A DNA stretch of 64,000 nt from positions 10,059,592 to 10,123,591 of the forward strand of contig CP137671.1 in NCBI GenBank assembly GCA_037976565.1, in the 5' to 3' direction. Positions 35,308 through 47,875 of this stretch are shown here, piece after piece; the stretch's first letter is position 1, and each line of letters begins with the position of its first letter. The DNA is from Mesocentrotus franciscanus. Lineage: Eukaryota; Echinodermata; Echinoidea; Camarodonta; Strongylocentrotidae. Under the pieces are notes generated by a model. That model did no database searches. It was not told the DNA's origin and saw nothing but the letters and a program-made list of their open reading frames with translations. The position numbers were made by a program, and so were the translations under genes.

Positions 35308-36466
35308 CATTTTATTTTCCCACCACTTTATTGTGAGCGTGATTGCTCGAATTCGGTTCCATCAATTTTCATCAATTTTTGTCAGTCATCAGGCTTATCA
35401 AATTCAAGTGCCACCATTTTTTTCAAGGTCATCAGGTCATCGTGACGTCATCCAGGCGCCATTTTGTGAAATCTCATTATCAATCATATCTTCATGATGC
35501 GTCATCAAAGGTTATTTATATTTATATCACATATATATTAGGTCAAGGGTCAACAAGTCATGTCATCAAAGGTCACAAAAAGGTCATGACGCGCGGGTAC
35601 GCGCGCGTCAATATTTTAAAATGCTCAAAATCACTTAACTATTAAACGAGAGTACGAATCAGGTCATTTTAAGCATTTCAAAAATTTCCGTCCGTGCGCG
35701 TCCGCGCGCGCGTTATGCGCGCGCGCAGCACGTTCACATCGTAAACACGCCGTTTTTTGCATGGTTTGTATTTCTGACACTATTTTTGACAATTTCCAAC
35801 TATTTCCAGTCATTCTCGACCTTCTATAATGCCACACGCGTGCGTCAAACTTTAAAATTCGTGCGCGCGTCAATGGGCAATATAATGTAAAAAGTGGTAA
35901 AAACATGTCTATATAAAATCCGCCATAGCTCGTCAGAATGCCTGAATTCCTCTCCATTTTTTCATATTTGGATAGAGTATGAATTGGAGATATGATTTCA
36001 TGTCTCATTTTGCCAGTACATATATCGTGACGTCATCATAAAGGCCTTGGAACTCAAAATACGAATTTGCATATTATGACGTCCGCATATTTATGGAAAA
36101 TTGATTGTATCTCTGTAAATATTGATTGTTTTTCTTCCAAATTTAGATATGTTGTAGCTAAGACAATTCTCTACAAGATAAGTTGGCCTCACTTTTCGTT
36201 TTGATGACGTCATCATAGTGAAAATTTCAATTAAAGGTGACATGTCAGAATTTTCTTAACGTGCGTGTTATGTCTATGAAAGTGAATTTTGTTCACATCA
36301 TATGAATCTACATAACATTAATCTTTGAGCACCATCTAGCTTATTTGTGCTCTTTTTTCTTCCAAATTTTGATATGTTGTAGCTAAGACAATTCTCTACA
36401 AGATAAGTCACCCTCACTCTTCGTTTTGATGACGTCATCATAGTGAAAATTTCAATTAAAGGTGAC

Positions 36467-36488
36467 ATTATGTTATGTTATGTTATGT
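36467..36488. repeat. ATGTT pentanucleotide repeat
   Basis: About four tandem TTATG units within the second copy of the ~225-bp duplicated segment of U23; the first copy has a single unit. Confidence 0.75.
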
Positions 36489-36726
36489 CTACGGAAGTCG
36501 AATTTCGTTCACATAATGAATCTACATGACATTGTTCTGTGAGTAGTATCTCGCTTATTTTTGCTCTATTCTCCCCGCACGCCCCCAATTTAAGTATGTT
36601 ATAGCTGATACTATGAGCTATCGGAAGTGCGCCTTCCGTTTTTGATCAGATGTTGGAATCATGTAGAAATTTTTAATTGAAAGTTGAAATAGCGAATATG
36701 CCAAGGCCGTTTGTCAGCTTTGCATC

Positions 36727-36925
36727 GATCTCTCCCTCTCTCTCTTCTATTTCACCCTCTCCCTCTCTTTGTCTCCCTCTCTCTCTGTCTCCCTCTCCCT
36801 CTCTTGTTCTGCCTCCCTCTTCTTCTGCTCTGATGTCTTCCTAGCTGTCTCTGCCTCTCTCTTTCTCTACTCTCTCACCCTCTCCTTTTCCCGCCTTTGG
36901 CTCCCGCTCTCCCTCTTTTATGTCT
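36727..36925. repeat. Long polypyrimidine tract
   Basis: About 200 bp of CTCTCC/CCCTCT-type sequence on the + strand with few purines, in the 3' part of U23. A homopurine-homopyrimidine tract of this length can adopt triplex structure. Confidence 0.8.
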
Positions 36926-37182
36926 TATAGGATGTTCCTTAATTTCCTCTAGCTCTTTGCTGTGCTTTGTCTTTGTATTCTTATTTCACCCCTACCATGT
37001 TTCCTTGTACTTTCCTCTCTCCTTCCAAGTGTATGCAATCTGATTCCTCTTTCATCCCTCGGTCCAGCTTATGTATTTTTACATGACTATAACCAATCTC
37101 CCTCTCTCCTTCTCTATCTCTATATTTTCATCAAATTTCATTATGATCATGATCTTGATCATAATCATTTCTCAATATTTTG

Positions 37183-37330
37183 TTCATCAGTTTAGTTATT
37201 ACTTCAGTTCAGGTCACAGTTCAATATCAGTTCATCAGTTTATTCATCAGTTCATCAGTTTAGCTCATCAATTCAGTTCATTTCACATCAGTTCAATCTA
37301 TCAGTTCATCAGTACTTCATTCATCAATTC
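37183..37330. repeat. Degenerate TTCATCAG repeats in U23
   Basis: Many imperfect TTCATCAG/CAGTTCAT units on the + strand, shortly before the terminal hairpin. A sister copy lies in U21. Confidence 0.75.
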
Positions 37331-37453
37331 ATATCTTAATACATCATTTTACATTAACATCATTATATTGGATCATTGAATTGAAGATGAGCATGATCAT
37401 GAGAATTGTAGACAGACCACCTAATTCGTCCTCATGACGAATTAAATGTCTAG

Positions 37454-39222
37454 TTTATTATTTATTTTTATTTATTTGCACACTTTTTTGTTAACAGGAT
37501 AACTCAAGATCGGTTTAGTCAATTTCGTTCAATTTTGGCACAGTCATAGGTCATTGTCATAAGACGTGACAGGAACATTTTCAAGGTCATCAAGTCTTCA
37601 TGACGTCATCCAGGCGCCATTTTGTGTTTTTTGGTACTTTCAACTCATGATCATATCTTCATAACGGAAAGTCATTTTCATTCATATTTATCATGATCAA
37701 GGTCAATATCCGTCCGGTCAATTTCAGGTCAAAAAACGCGCGCGCATGCGTACGTCCGCGTAGCGCGCGCAAATTTCAAAATGCTCCAAATCGTCTCAAA
37801 TTCTTTTTGAATACGTTTCAGGCCATTTTAAGCATTTTGCAAAATAACGCGCGCGCGTTTTCAGGCGTTCTGGTATTTTGCATCATAGAATCGCCAAATT
37901 TTTTCTGTCATCATATTTGGCATATTTTTCCAAGCATTTTGATACCTTGTTCACCTTTTTCTGACCAGTAATAACGCAATGAGCGTCCGTCAAAATTGAT
38001 AGCACCCGCGACCTGCGCTATCTCTATCCACAATACATGGGAAAAACATGCCTATACAAAATTCATTGTAACTCTTCAGAATGGATGGGAACTCCCAATT
38101 TTTTTCATATTTGGATAGATTATGAGTCGGAGATATGATTTCATGTCTCATTTGACCCTCAATTAACTCATGACGTCATCATAATGGCCTCCGAACTCAA
38201 AATTTCAATTTGCATATTATGACGTCAGCATATTTTTGGAAAATTGATTGTATCTCTGTAAATATTGATCGATTTTCTTCCAAATTTTGATATGTTCTAG
38301 CTGAGACAATTCTCTACAAATGCAGTACACGATTTTTCATTTTGACAAAGGCATCATGGCGTATTTTTGCGATTAAAGGAGGCATGTCAATTTTTCACAT
38401 TTTGCGTGTATTCTCTATGGGACATGACTTTTTCTCAAAACTGGATTCTACATTCCCGTCTTTCGCGAGCAATATCTCCGTCGTTTTAGTTTTTTTTCGC
38501 TGAGCTTCGAGTATGTTGTAGCTGAGACAATAAGCTATCACAAGTGTGCCCTTTATTTTTCGATCAGATGCCGGGATCATGCTCATATTTCACTTGCAAA
38601 GTGGGATTTGAGAATTCCATTTTCCGTTCACGTGTAATGTCTATGTGGATTATTTTGGTATAGTGGTCATAGCACTTGCCTCCCATTCCGGCGACCCAAG
38701 TTCGATTCCTGGTGGGTCATTTTTTTTTTTTTTTTTGCCGTCGTTTTAAATTATTTTTATGATCTTCTTCGACTATTATAACATATCATATACAACCACA
38801 AACAATGTAATAAAATGCCTAATTTTGCGTGTTATATCTATGGGAGAAGAATGTCAATCGTTTGAGTACAACCCTATGGGAAATCTGAGTCCTTGTCTTT
38901 TTTATATTCATAGTTGGATAGAGTATGAGTGAGAGATATGATTTCTTATAAAAAAACAAAATTTAGAAAATGCATATTTCATTTTGATATTTAGATTTGA
39001 GGGTCAAAGGTCAAATATACTGTACATGGTTTCTCTAAAACCATGCATCGTATAGACTAGAAATTTGGCACACTAATAGACCTGAATAAGAGGATTATTT
39101 CAAAAAAATAAGGTCAAATCATGCCAATGTTATCTTAACTACTTAGTATGTCACTAAACATGTGTGGCATGCACTTGGAACAGCCCACCTATACTTGTTA
39201 TTAACAAGTATTATATGTCTAG
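37454..39222 (+). mobile_element. U24: chimeric head, M1 body, tRNA-like tail
   Basis: The head is nearly identical to that of U22, so U21-U22 and U23-U24 probably derive from one duplicated junction. The body is standard M1, with the second CpG tract shortened (37,850-37,870). The hypervariable site is reduced to a single A (GCAGT-A-CACGA near 38,325). tRNA-like module 38656-38736, T-gly tail, ATT-loop hairpin, CTAG 39219-39222. Confidence 0.72.
38656..38736 (+). pseudogene. tRNA-Gly-like Pol III module in U24
   Basis: Box A 38656-38666, box B 38699-38709, T-run 38720-38736. Confidence 0.63.
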
Positions 39223-40734
39223 TTATTCTTTATTTTTCTTATTTCCAATCACTTTTTTGTTAGCAAGATAATTTGAAAATGGCTAAATCAAATGCCTTGA
39301 AATTTGGCATACATATGTATAGGCATATAGACAAAGCAAAATAAGGTTTTTAACCTTGACCTTGACTTATGACGTCATCTAGGCGCCGTTTTGTAAAATT
39401 TTCTGAAAATCTACTCATGATCATATCTTCATAACGAAAATTCGTTTCTCATTCATATTTATCATGATCAAGGTCAATATCTGTCCAGTTAATTTCAGGT
39501 CCGAAAACGCACGCGCATGCGTACGTCCGCGCGTGAGCGCGCGCGCAAAATTTTAAAATGCTCAAAATCGTTTTGCATACGTTTCAGGCCATTTTAAGCA
39601 TTTTATAAAAAAATCGCGCACACGCACATGCGCGCGCGTTTCGCGCGTAACACCATTACAGAACATAGAATCGCCATTTTTTTTTCTTTCACGATATTTT
39701 CCATATTTTTTCGAACAATTTGATACCATGTTTATCTCTTTATGACCATTAATAACAAGATGAGCGTCCATTCAAGATAAATGTACGTGCGCGCGAGCTC
39801 TTGTAATACATAGCATATATGGGCAAAAACATGCCTATACAAAATTCATTGTAACTCTTCAGAATGGATGGGAACTCCCAATTTTTTTCATATTTGGATA
39901 GATTATGAGTCGGAGATATGATTTCATGTCTCATTTGACCCTCAATTAACTCATGACGTCATCATAATGGCCTCCGAAATCAAAATTTTAATTTGCATAT
40001 TATGACGTCAGCATATTTTTGAAAAATTGATTGTATCTCTGTAAATATTGATCGATTTTCTTCCAAATTTTGATATGTTCTAGCTGAGACAATTCTTTAC
40101 AAATGCAATTTCCACAATTTTTCTTTTTGACAAAGGCATCATGGCGTTTTTTGGCGATTAAAGGAGGCTTGTCAATTTTTCACATTTTGCGTGTATTCTC
40201 TACGGGACATGACTTTTTTCAAAACTGGATTCTACATTCCCGTCTTTCGCGAGCAATATCTCCGTCGTTTTACTTTTGTTTTTGCTGAGCTTCGAGTATG
40301 TTGTAGCTGAGACAATAAGCTATCACTAATGTGATGTCTATGTTGATTATATTGGTATATTGGTCGAAATTGACTTGAAACGTTGCATGTTGATAGGTAA
40401 GACAAAATATTTCATATAAAAACACAAAATCGAGAATATGCATATTTCATTATGTTATTTATATTTTAAGGTTAAAGGCCAAATATACTGTACATGGTTT
40501 CTCTAAAACAATGCTTTGTATACACATGAAATTTGGCACACTAATAGACCTGAATAAGAGGATTATTTCAAAAATTTAGGTCAAATCATGCCAATGGTAT
40601 CTTAACTACTTAGTATGTAAATTAGGATCAAAGGTCAAACATTTCACCGATCACTATCTCACTAACCATGTGTGGGACGCACTAATTGGAACAGCCCACC
40701 TATACTTGTTCCGAAACAAGTATTACATGTCTAG
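39223..40734 (+). mobile_element. U25: array unit, M2, T-gtc tail, right-body deletion
   Basis: M2 block; hypervariable TTC within a mutated flank (GCAAT). The right body lacks the ~150-bp segment from TGCCCTTTATTTTTC to ACGTGTAA: AGCTATCACTAATG joins directly to TGATGTCTATGTTG near 40,333. T-gtc tail, CCGA loop, CTAG 40731-40734. Confidence 0.75.
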
Positions 40735-40749
40735 TTATTATTATTTATT

Positions 40750-40778
40750 AGGTGGGCTGTATATAATACAGACCACCT
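40750..40778. repeat. 5' terminal palindrome of U26
   Basis: Single copy 15 bases after the CTAG of U25, separated by a T/A-only spacer. Confidence 0.8.
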
Positions 40779-42037
40779 TATGTTTTCGTTAGAATTGCCT
40801 TTATTATTTATTTATTATTCTTTATTTATTTTTCTTATTTCCACCCACTTTATTGTTAGCAAGATAATTTGAAAATGGCTAAATCAAATGCCTTGAAATT
40901 TGGCACACATATGTATAGGCATATGGACAAAGCAAAATAACGTTTTCAACCTTGACCTTGACTGATGACGTCATCTAGGCGCCATTTTGTAAAATTTTCT
41001 GAAAATCTACTCATGATCATATCTTCATAACGGAAATTCGTTTCTCATTCATATTTATCATGATCAAGGTCAATATCCGTCCGGTCAATTTCAGGTCAAA
41101 AACGCGCGCACATGCGTACGTCCGCGCGTTAGCGCGCGCGCAAATTTAAAAATGCTCAAAATCGTCTCAAATTCATTTTGCATACGTTTCAGGCCATTTT
41201 AAGCATTTTATAAAAATCGCGCACACGCGCATGCGCGCGCGTTTTCGCGCGTACTGGCATTTTGCAACATAGAATCGCCAAATTTTCTTTGTCATCATAT
41301 TTGGCACATTTTTCTAAGCATTTTGATACCTTGTTCACCTTTTTTGACCATTAATAACGCAATGAGCGTCCGTTCAAGAAAATGTCCGTGCGCGCGAGCT
41401 CTTGTAATACATAGCATATATGGGCAAAAACATGCCTATACAAAATTCATTGTAACTCTTCAGAATGGATGGGAACTCCCAATTTTTTTCATATTTGGAT
41501 AGAGTATGAGTCGGAGATATGATTTCATGTCTCATTTGACCCTCAATTAACTCATGACGTCATCATAATGGCCTCCGAACTCAAAATTTCAATTTGCATA
41601 TTATGACGTCAGCATATTTTTGGAAAATTAATTTTATCTCTGTAAATATTGATCGATTTTCTTCCAAATTTTGATATGTTCTAGCTGAGACAATTTTCTA
41701 CAAATGCAGTTTACACGATTTATCATTTTGACAAAGGCATCATGCCGTATTTTTGCGATTAAAGGAGGCATGTCAATTTTTCACATTTTGCGTGTATTCT
41801 CTACGGGACATGGCTTTTTGAAATCTTCATTCTACATTCCAGTCTTTTTGAGCAATATCTCGTCGTTTTAGCTCGTTTTCTGCCAGCTTCGAGTATGTTG
41901 TAGCTGAGACAATAAGCTATCACAAGTGTGCCCTTTATTTTTCGATCAGATGCCGGGATCATGCTCATATTTCACTTGCAAAGTGGGATTTGAGAATTCC
42001 ATTTTCCGTTCACGTGTAATGTCTATGTGGATTATTT

Positions 42038-42118
42038 TGGTATAGTGGTCATAGCACTTGCCTCCCATTCCGGCGACCCAAGTTCGATTCCTGGTGGGTC
42101 AATTTTTTTTTTTTTTTT
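42038..42118 (+). pseudogene. tRNA-Gly-like Pol III module in U26
   Basis: Box A 42038-42048, box B 42081-42091, 16-T run at 42103-42118; identical to the U7 module except for T-run length. Confidence 0.63.
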
Positions 42119-42609
42119 GCCGTCGTTTTGAATTTGATTTTATGATCTTCTTCGACTATTATAACATATTATCATATACTATCACAAACAATGTAATAAA
42201 ATGCCTAATTTTGCGTGTTATATCTATGGGAGAAATATGTCAATCGTTTGAGTACAACCTTATGGGAAATCTGAGTCCTTGTCGTGTATTAATTTTTATT
42301 CATAGTTGGATAGAGTATGAGTCGGAGATATGATTTCTTATAAAAACAAAATCTAGAAAATGCATATTTCATTTTGATATTTAGATTTGAGGGTCAAAGG
42401 TCAAATATACTGTACATGGTTTCTCTAAAACCATGCATTGTATAGACTTGAAATTTGGCACACTAATAGACCTGAATATGGATTATTTCAAAAAATAAGG
42501 TCAAATCATGCCAATGTTATCTTAACTACTTAGTATGTCACTAAACATGTGTGGCATGCACTTGGAACAGCCCACCTATACTTGTTATTAACAAGTATTA
42601 TATGTCTAG

Positions 42610-44411
42610 TTTATTATTCTTTATTTATTTTTCTAATTTCCACCCACTTTATTGTTAGCAAGATAATTTGAAAATGGCTCAATCAAATGCCTTGAAATTT
42701 GGCACACATATGTATAGGCATATGGACAAAGCAAAATAACGTTTTCAACCTTGACCTTGACTGATGACGTCATCTAGGCGCCATTTTGTAAAATTTTTTG
42801 AATATCTACTCATGATCATATCTTCATAACGGAAAGTCATTTTTCATTCATATTTATCATGATCAAGGTCAATATCCGTCCGGTCAATTTCAGGTCAAAA
42901 ACGCGCGCGCATGCGTTCGTCCGCGCGTCAGCGCGCGCAAATTTAAAATGCTCCAAATCGTCTCAAATTCATTTTGGATACGTTTCAGGCCATTTTAAGC
43001 ATTTCGCAAAAAACGCGCACACGCACATGCGCGCGTTTTCGCGCGTACTGGCATTTTGCAACATAGAATCGCCGAATTTTCTCTGTCATCATATCAGATT
43101 TTTTCAAGCATTTTGATACCTTGTTCACCTTTTTCTGACCAGTAATAACGCAATGAGCGTCCGTTCAAGAAACATGTCCGTGCGCGCGAGCTCTTGTAAT
43201 ACATAGCATATATGGGCAAAAACATGCCTATACAAAATTCATTGTAACTCTTCAGAATGGATAGGAACTCCCAATTTTTTTTTCATATTTGGATAGATTA
43301 TGAGTCGGAGATATGATTTCATGTCTCATTTGACCCTCAATTAACTCATGACGTCATCATAATGGCCTCCGAACTCAAAATTTCAATTTGCATATTATGA
43401 CGTCAGCATATTTTTGGAAAATTGATTGTATCTCTGTAAATATTGATCAATTTTCTTCCAAATTTTGATATGTTCTAGCTGAGACAATTTTCTACAAATG
43501 CAGTTATCACAATTTTTCATTTTGACAAAGGCATCATGGCGTATTTTGGCGATTAAAGGAGGCATGTCAATTTTTCACATTTTGCGTGTATTCTCTACGG
43601 GACATGACTTTTTTCAAAACTGGATTCTACATTCCTGTCTTTCGCGAGCACTATCTCCGTCGTTTTAGCTTCGTTTTTGCTGAGCTTCGAGTATGTTATA
43701 GCTGAGACAATAAGCTATCACAAGTGTGCCCTTTATTTTTCGATCAGATGCCGGGATCATGCTCATATTTCACTTGCAAAGTGGGATTTGAGAATTCCAT
43801 TTTCCGTTCACGTGTAATGTCTATGTGGATTATTTTGGTATAGTGGTCATAGCACTTGCCTCCCATTCCGGCGACCCACGTTCGATTCCTGGTGGGTCAA
43901 TTTTTTTAATTTTTTTGCCGTCGTTTTAAATTTGATTTTATGATCTTCTTCGACTATTATAACATATTATCATATACAGTCACAAACAAATGTAATAAAA
44001 TGCCTAATTTTGCGTGTTATATCTATGGGAGAAGAATGTCAATCGTTTGAGTACAACCCTATGGGAAATCTGAGTCCTTGTCGTGTATTAATTTTTTATT
44101 CATAGTCGGATAGAGTATGAGTGGGAGATATGATTTCTTAAAAAAACAAAATCTAGAAAATGCATATTTCATTTTGATATTTAGATTTGAGGGTCAAAGG
44201 TCAAATATACTGTACATGGTTTCTCTAAAACCATGCATTGTATAGACTTGAAATTTGGCACACTAATAGACCTGAATAAGAGGATTATTTCAAAAAATAA
44301 GGTCAAATCATGCCAATGTTATCTTCACTACTTAGTATGTCACTAAACATGTGTGGCATGCACTTGGAACAGCCCACCTATACTTGTTATTAACAAGTAT
44401 TACATGTCTAG
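42610..44411 (+). mobile_element. U27: full array unit, M1, tRNA-like tail
   Basis: No 5' palindrome. M1 block with a short deletion (CATCATATCAGATTTT near 43,090). Hypervariable TAT with a CACAA flank. Standard right body, tRNA-like module 43836-43916, T-gly tail with GGGTCAAAGGTCA near 44,190. ATT-loop hairpin; CTAG 44408-44411. Confidence 0.78.
43836..43916 (+). pseudogene. tRNA-Gly-like Pol III module in U27
   Basis: Box A 43836-43846, box B CGTTCGATTCC 43879-43889, two T7 runs separated by AA. Confidence 0.62.
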
Positions 44412-46046
44412 TTTTTCTTATTTCCACCCACTTTATTGTTAGCAAGATAATTTGAAAATGGCTCAATCAAATGCCTTGAAATTTGGCACACATATGTATA
44501 GGCATATGGACAAAGCAAAATAAGGTTTTCAACCTTGACCTTGACTGATGACGTCATCTAGGCGCCATTTTGTAATTTTTTTTGAATATCTACTCATGAT
44601 CATATCTTCATAACGGAAAGTCATTTTTCATTCATATTTATCATGATCAAGGTCAATATCCGTCCAGTCAATTTCAGGTCAAAAACGCGCGCGCATGCGT
44701 TCGTCCGCGCGTCAGCGCGCGCGCAAATATTAAAATGTTCCAAATCGTCTCAAATTCATTTTGGATACGTTTTAGGCCATTTTAAGCATTTCGCAAAAAA
44801 CGCGCACACGCGCATGCGCGCGTTTTCGCGCGTACTGGCATTTTGCAACATAGAATCGCCAATTTTCTCTGTCATCATATCAGACACATTTTTTCAAGCA
44901 TTTTGATACCTTGTTCACCTTTTTCTGACCAGTAATAACGCAATGAGCGTCCGTTCAAGAAACATGTCCGTGCGCGCGAGCTCTTGTAATACATAGCATA
45001 TATGGGCAAAAACATGCCTATACAAAATTCATTGTAACTCTTCAGAATGGATGGGAACTCCCAATTTTTTTCATATTTGGATAGATTATGAGTCGGAGAT
45101 ATGATTTCATGTCTCATTTGACCCTCAATTAACTCATGACGTCATCATAATGGCCTCCGAACTCAAAATTTCAATTTGCATATTATGACGTCAGCATATT
45201 TTTGGAAAATTGATTGTATCTCTGTAAATATTGATCGATTTTCTTCCAAATTTTGATATGTTCTAGCTGAGACAATTTTCTACAAATGCAGTTTCCACGA
45301 TTTTTCATTTTGACAAAGGCATCATGGCGTATTTTGGCGATTAAAGGAGGCATGTCAATTTTTCACATTTTGCGTGTATTCTCTACGGGACATGACTTTT
45401 TCTCAAAACTGGATTCTACATTCCTGTCTTTCGCGAGCAATATCTCCGTCGTTTTAGCTTCGTTTTTGCTGAGCTTCGAGTATGTTATAGCTGAGACAAT
45501 AAGCTATCACAAGTGTGCCCTTATTTTTATCAGATGCCGGGATCATGCTCATATTTCACTTGCAAAGTGGGATTTGAGAATTCCATTTTCCGTTCACGTG
45601 TAATGCTATGGGAAATGTTTGGTATATCGTAACGCACTTGACTTCCGACCTCGAGATCCCTGGTTCGAGTCCGGGCGTCTCCAACAACTTTTTCTTCACT
45701 TTTTTTCATTTTGACCTTTCACTGTACCATCTCCTTTGAATATTATAACACGTAGAATCGCAAATAATGTATTAAACAACCATATTTACTTTATTATTAC
45801 CCTTTTATCACTTGATCCATTACTTTTTGCGTGTAATCCCTATGGGAGATGACTTTTCTCAAATCTGGATTCTACATTCCTGTCTTTTGCAAGCAATATC
45901 GCCGTTATTCCTGCTTGGTTTCTGTTGATTTTTGAGTATGTTGTAGCTGAGACAATAAGCTATCTCAAATGTGCCCTTGATTTTGTCTTAAATTTTAGTT
46001 GGACCAGCCCACCTATACTTGTTCTAAACAAGTATTACAAATCTAG
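44412..46046 (+). mobile_element. U28: array unit, M1, with a different tRNA-like module
   Basis: M1 body very similar to U27, sharing CATCATATCAGA, so the two are probably sisters. Hypervariable TTC. The tail begins T-cgt-like but contains a second, unrelated tRNA-like sequence (45620-45706), followed by diverged counterparts of the T-gly spacer and right body. It ends as T-short with a CTA loop and ATTACAAATCTAG; CTAG 46043-46046. Confidence 0.74.
45620..45706 (+). pseudogene. Second tRNA-like Pol III module, unique to U28
   Basis: Occupies the same tail position as the Gly-like modules but has a different sequence: degenerate box A (TGGTATATCGT) and a strong box B GGTTCGAGTCC at 45662-45672. 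The T-arm CCTGG-TTCGAGT-CCGGG pairs at all five positions (one G-T). The 3' acceptor side CGTCTCC has no matching 5' strand. T-runs of 5 and 7 follow. The downstream spacer is a diverged version of the Gly-type spacer. Parent tRNA not identified. Confidence 0.6.
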
Positions 46047-47837
46047 TTTATTTTTCTTATTTCCAATCACTTTTTTGTTAGCAAGATAACTTGAAAATGG
46101 CTAGATCAAATGCCTTGAAATTTGGCATACATATGTATAGGCATATGAAAAAATCAAAATAACGTTTTCAACCTTGACCTTGACTGATGACGTCATCTAG
46201 GCGCCATTTTGTAAAATTTTCTGAAAATCTACTCATGATCATATCTTCATAACGAAAAGTCGTTTTTCATTCATATTTATCATGATCAAGGTCAATATCC
46301 GTCCGGTCAATTTCAGGTCAAAAAACGCGCGCACATGCGTACGTCCGTGCGTTAACGCGCGCGCAAAATTTTAAAATGTTCCAAATCGTCTCAAATTCAT
46401 TTTGCATACGTTTTAGGCCATTTTAAGCATTTTATAAAAATCGCGCACACGCACATGCGCGCGCGTTTTCGCGCGTTACACCATTACACAACATAGAATC
46501 GCCATTTTTTTCCTTCATGATATTTCCCATATTTTTTCGAACAATTTGATACCATGTTTATCTCTTTATGACCATTAATAACAAGATGAGCGTCCATTCA
46601 AGATAAATGTCCGTGCGCGCGAGCTCTTGTAATACATAGCATATATGGGCAAAAACATGCCTATACAAAATTCATTGTAACTCTTCAGAATGGATGGAAC
46701 TCCAAATTTTTTTCATATTTGGATAGATTATGAGTCGGAGATATGATTTCATGTCTCATTTGACCCTCAATTAACTCATGACGTCATCATAATGGCCTCC
46801 GAACTCAAAATTTCAATTTGCATATTATGACGTCAGCATATTTTTGGAAAATTGATTGTATCTCTGTAAATATTGATCGATTTTCTTCCAAATTTTGATA
46901 TGTTCTAGCTGAGACAATTTTCTACAAATGCAGTTTTCACGATTTTTCATTTTGACAAAGGCATCATGGCGTATTTTGCGATTAAAGGAGGCATGTCAAT
47001 TTTCCAATTTTGCGTGTATTCTCTATGGGACATGACTTTTTCTGAAATCTGGATTCTACATTCCCGTCTTTCGCGAGCAATATCTCCGTCGTTTTACTTT
47101 TGTTTTGCTGAGCTTCGAGTATGTTGTAGCTGAGACAATAAGCTATCACAAGTGTGCCCTTTATTTTTCGATCAGATGCCGGGATCATGCTCATATTTCA
47201 CTTGCAAAGTGGGATTTGAGAATTCCATTTTCCGTTCACGTGTAATGTCTATGGGGATTATTTTGGTATAGTGGTCATAGCACTTGCCTCCCATTCCGGC
47301 GACCCAAGTTCGATTCCTGGTGGGTCAATTTTTTAATTTTTTTTTGCCGTCGTTTTGAATTTGATTTTATGATCTTCTTCGACTATTATAACATATTATC
47401 ATATACTATCACAAACAATGTAATAAAATGCCTAATTTTGCGTGTTATATCTATGGGAGAAATATGTCAATCGTTTGAGTACAACCTTATGGGAAATCTG
47501 AGTCCTTGTCGTGTATTAATTTTTATTCATAGTTGGATAGAGTATGAGTCGGAGATATGATTTCTTATAAAAACAAAATCTACAAAATGCATATTTAATT
47601 TTGATATTTAGATTTGAGGGTCAAAGGTCAAATATACTGTACATGGTTTCTCTCAAACCATGCATCGTATAGACTAGAAATTTGGCACACTAAGAGACCT
47701 GAATAAGAGGATTATCTCAAAAATAAGGTCAAATCATGCCAATGTTATATTAACTACTTAGTATGTCACTAAACATGTGTGGCATGCACTTGGAACAGCC
47801 CACCTATACTTGTTATTAACAAGTATTACATATCTAG
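46047..47837 (+). mobile_element. U29: full array unit, M2, tRNA-like tail
   Basis: No 5' palindrome. M2 block close to U15's (TTAACGCGCGC and GCGTTACACC variants). Hypervariable TTT. Right body with TTCCAATTTTGCG near 47,002. tRNA-like module 47264-47345. T-gly tail, ATT loop, CTAG 47834-47837. Confidence 0.77.
47264..47345 (+). pseudogene. tRNA-Gly-like Pol III module in U29
   Basis: Box A 47264-47274, box B 47307-47317, T6 and T9 runs separated by AA. Upstream TATGGGG instead of TATGTGG, as in U17 and U33. Confidence 0.62.
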
Positions 47838-47846
47838 TTATTTATT

Positions 47847-47875
47847 AGGTGGGCTGTATATAATACAGACCACCT
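47847..47875. repeat. 5' terminal palindrome of U30
   Basis: Single copy nine bases after the CTAG of U29. The downstream block reads GTTAAAATTGCC. Confidence 0.8.

Larger units (their letters stand above)
35308..37453 (+). mobile_element. U23: diverged unit of the related family
   Basis: A third head type (TTTTCCCACCACTTTATTG) with CATCCAGGCGCC and CREs conserved. The middle is strongly diverged but retains CpG-rich tracts (about 35,590-35,720). A segment of about 225 bp is tandemly duplicated (starts near 36133 and 36358). The 3' part carries a long pyrimidine tract and TTCATCAG repeats. It ends like U21: ACAGACCACCT, AATTCGTC/GACGAATT hairpin, CTAG at 37450-37453. Confidence 0.6.
40735..42609 (+). 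mobile_element. U26: full array unit, M1, tRNA-like tail
   Basis: One 5' palindrome, M1 block, hypervariable TTA near 41711. The right body starts variant (GGCTTTTTGAAATCTTCATTC, about 41,812) and becomes standard by about 41,890. tRNA-like module 42038-42118. T-gly tail almost identical to U7's. ATT-loop hairpin; CTAG 42606-42609. Confidence 0.78.
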
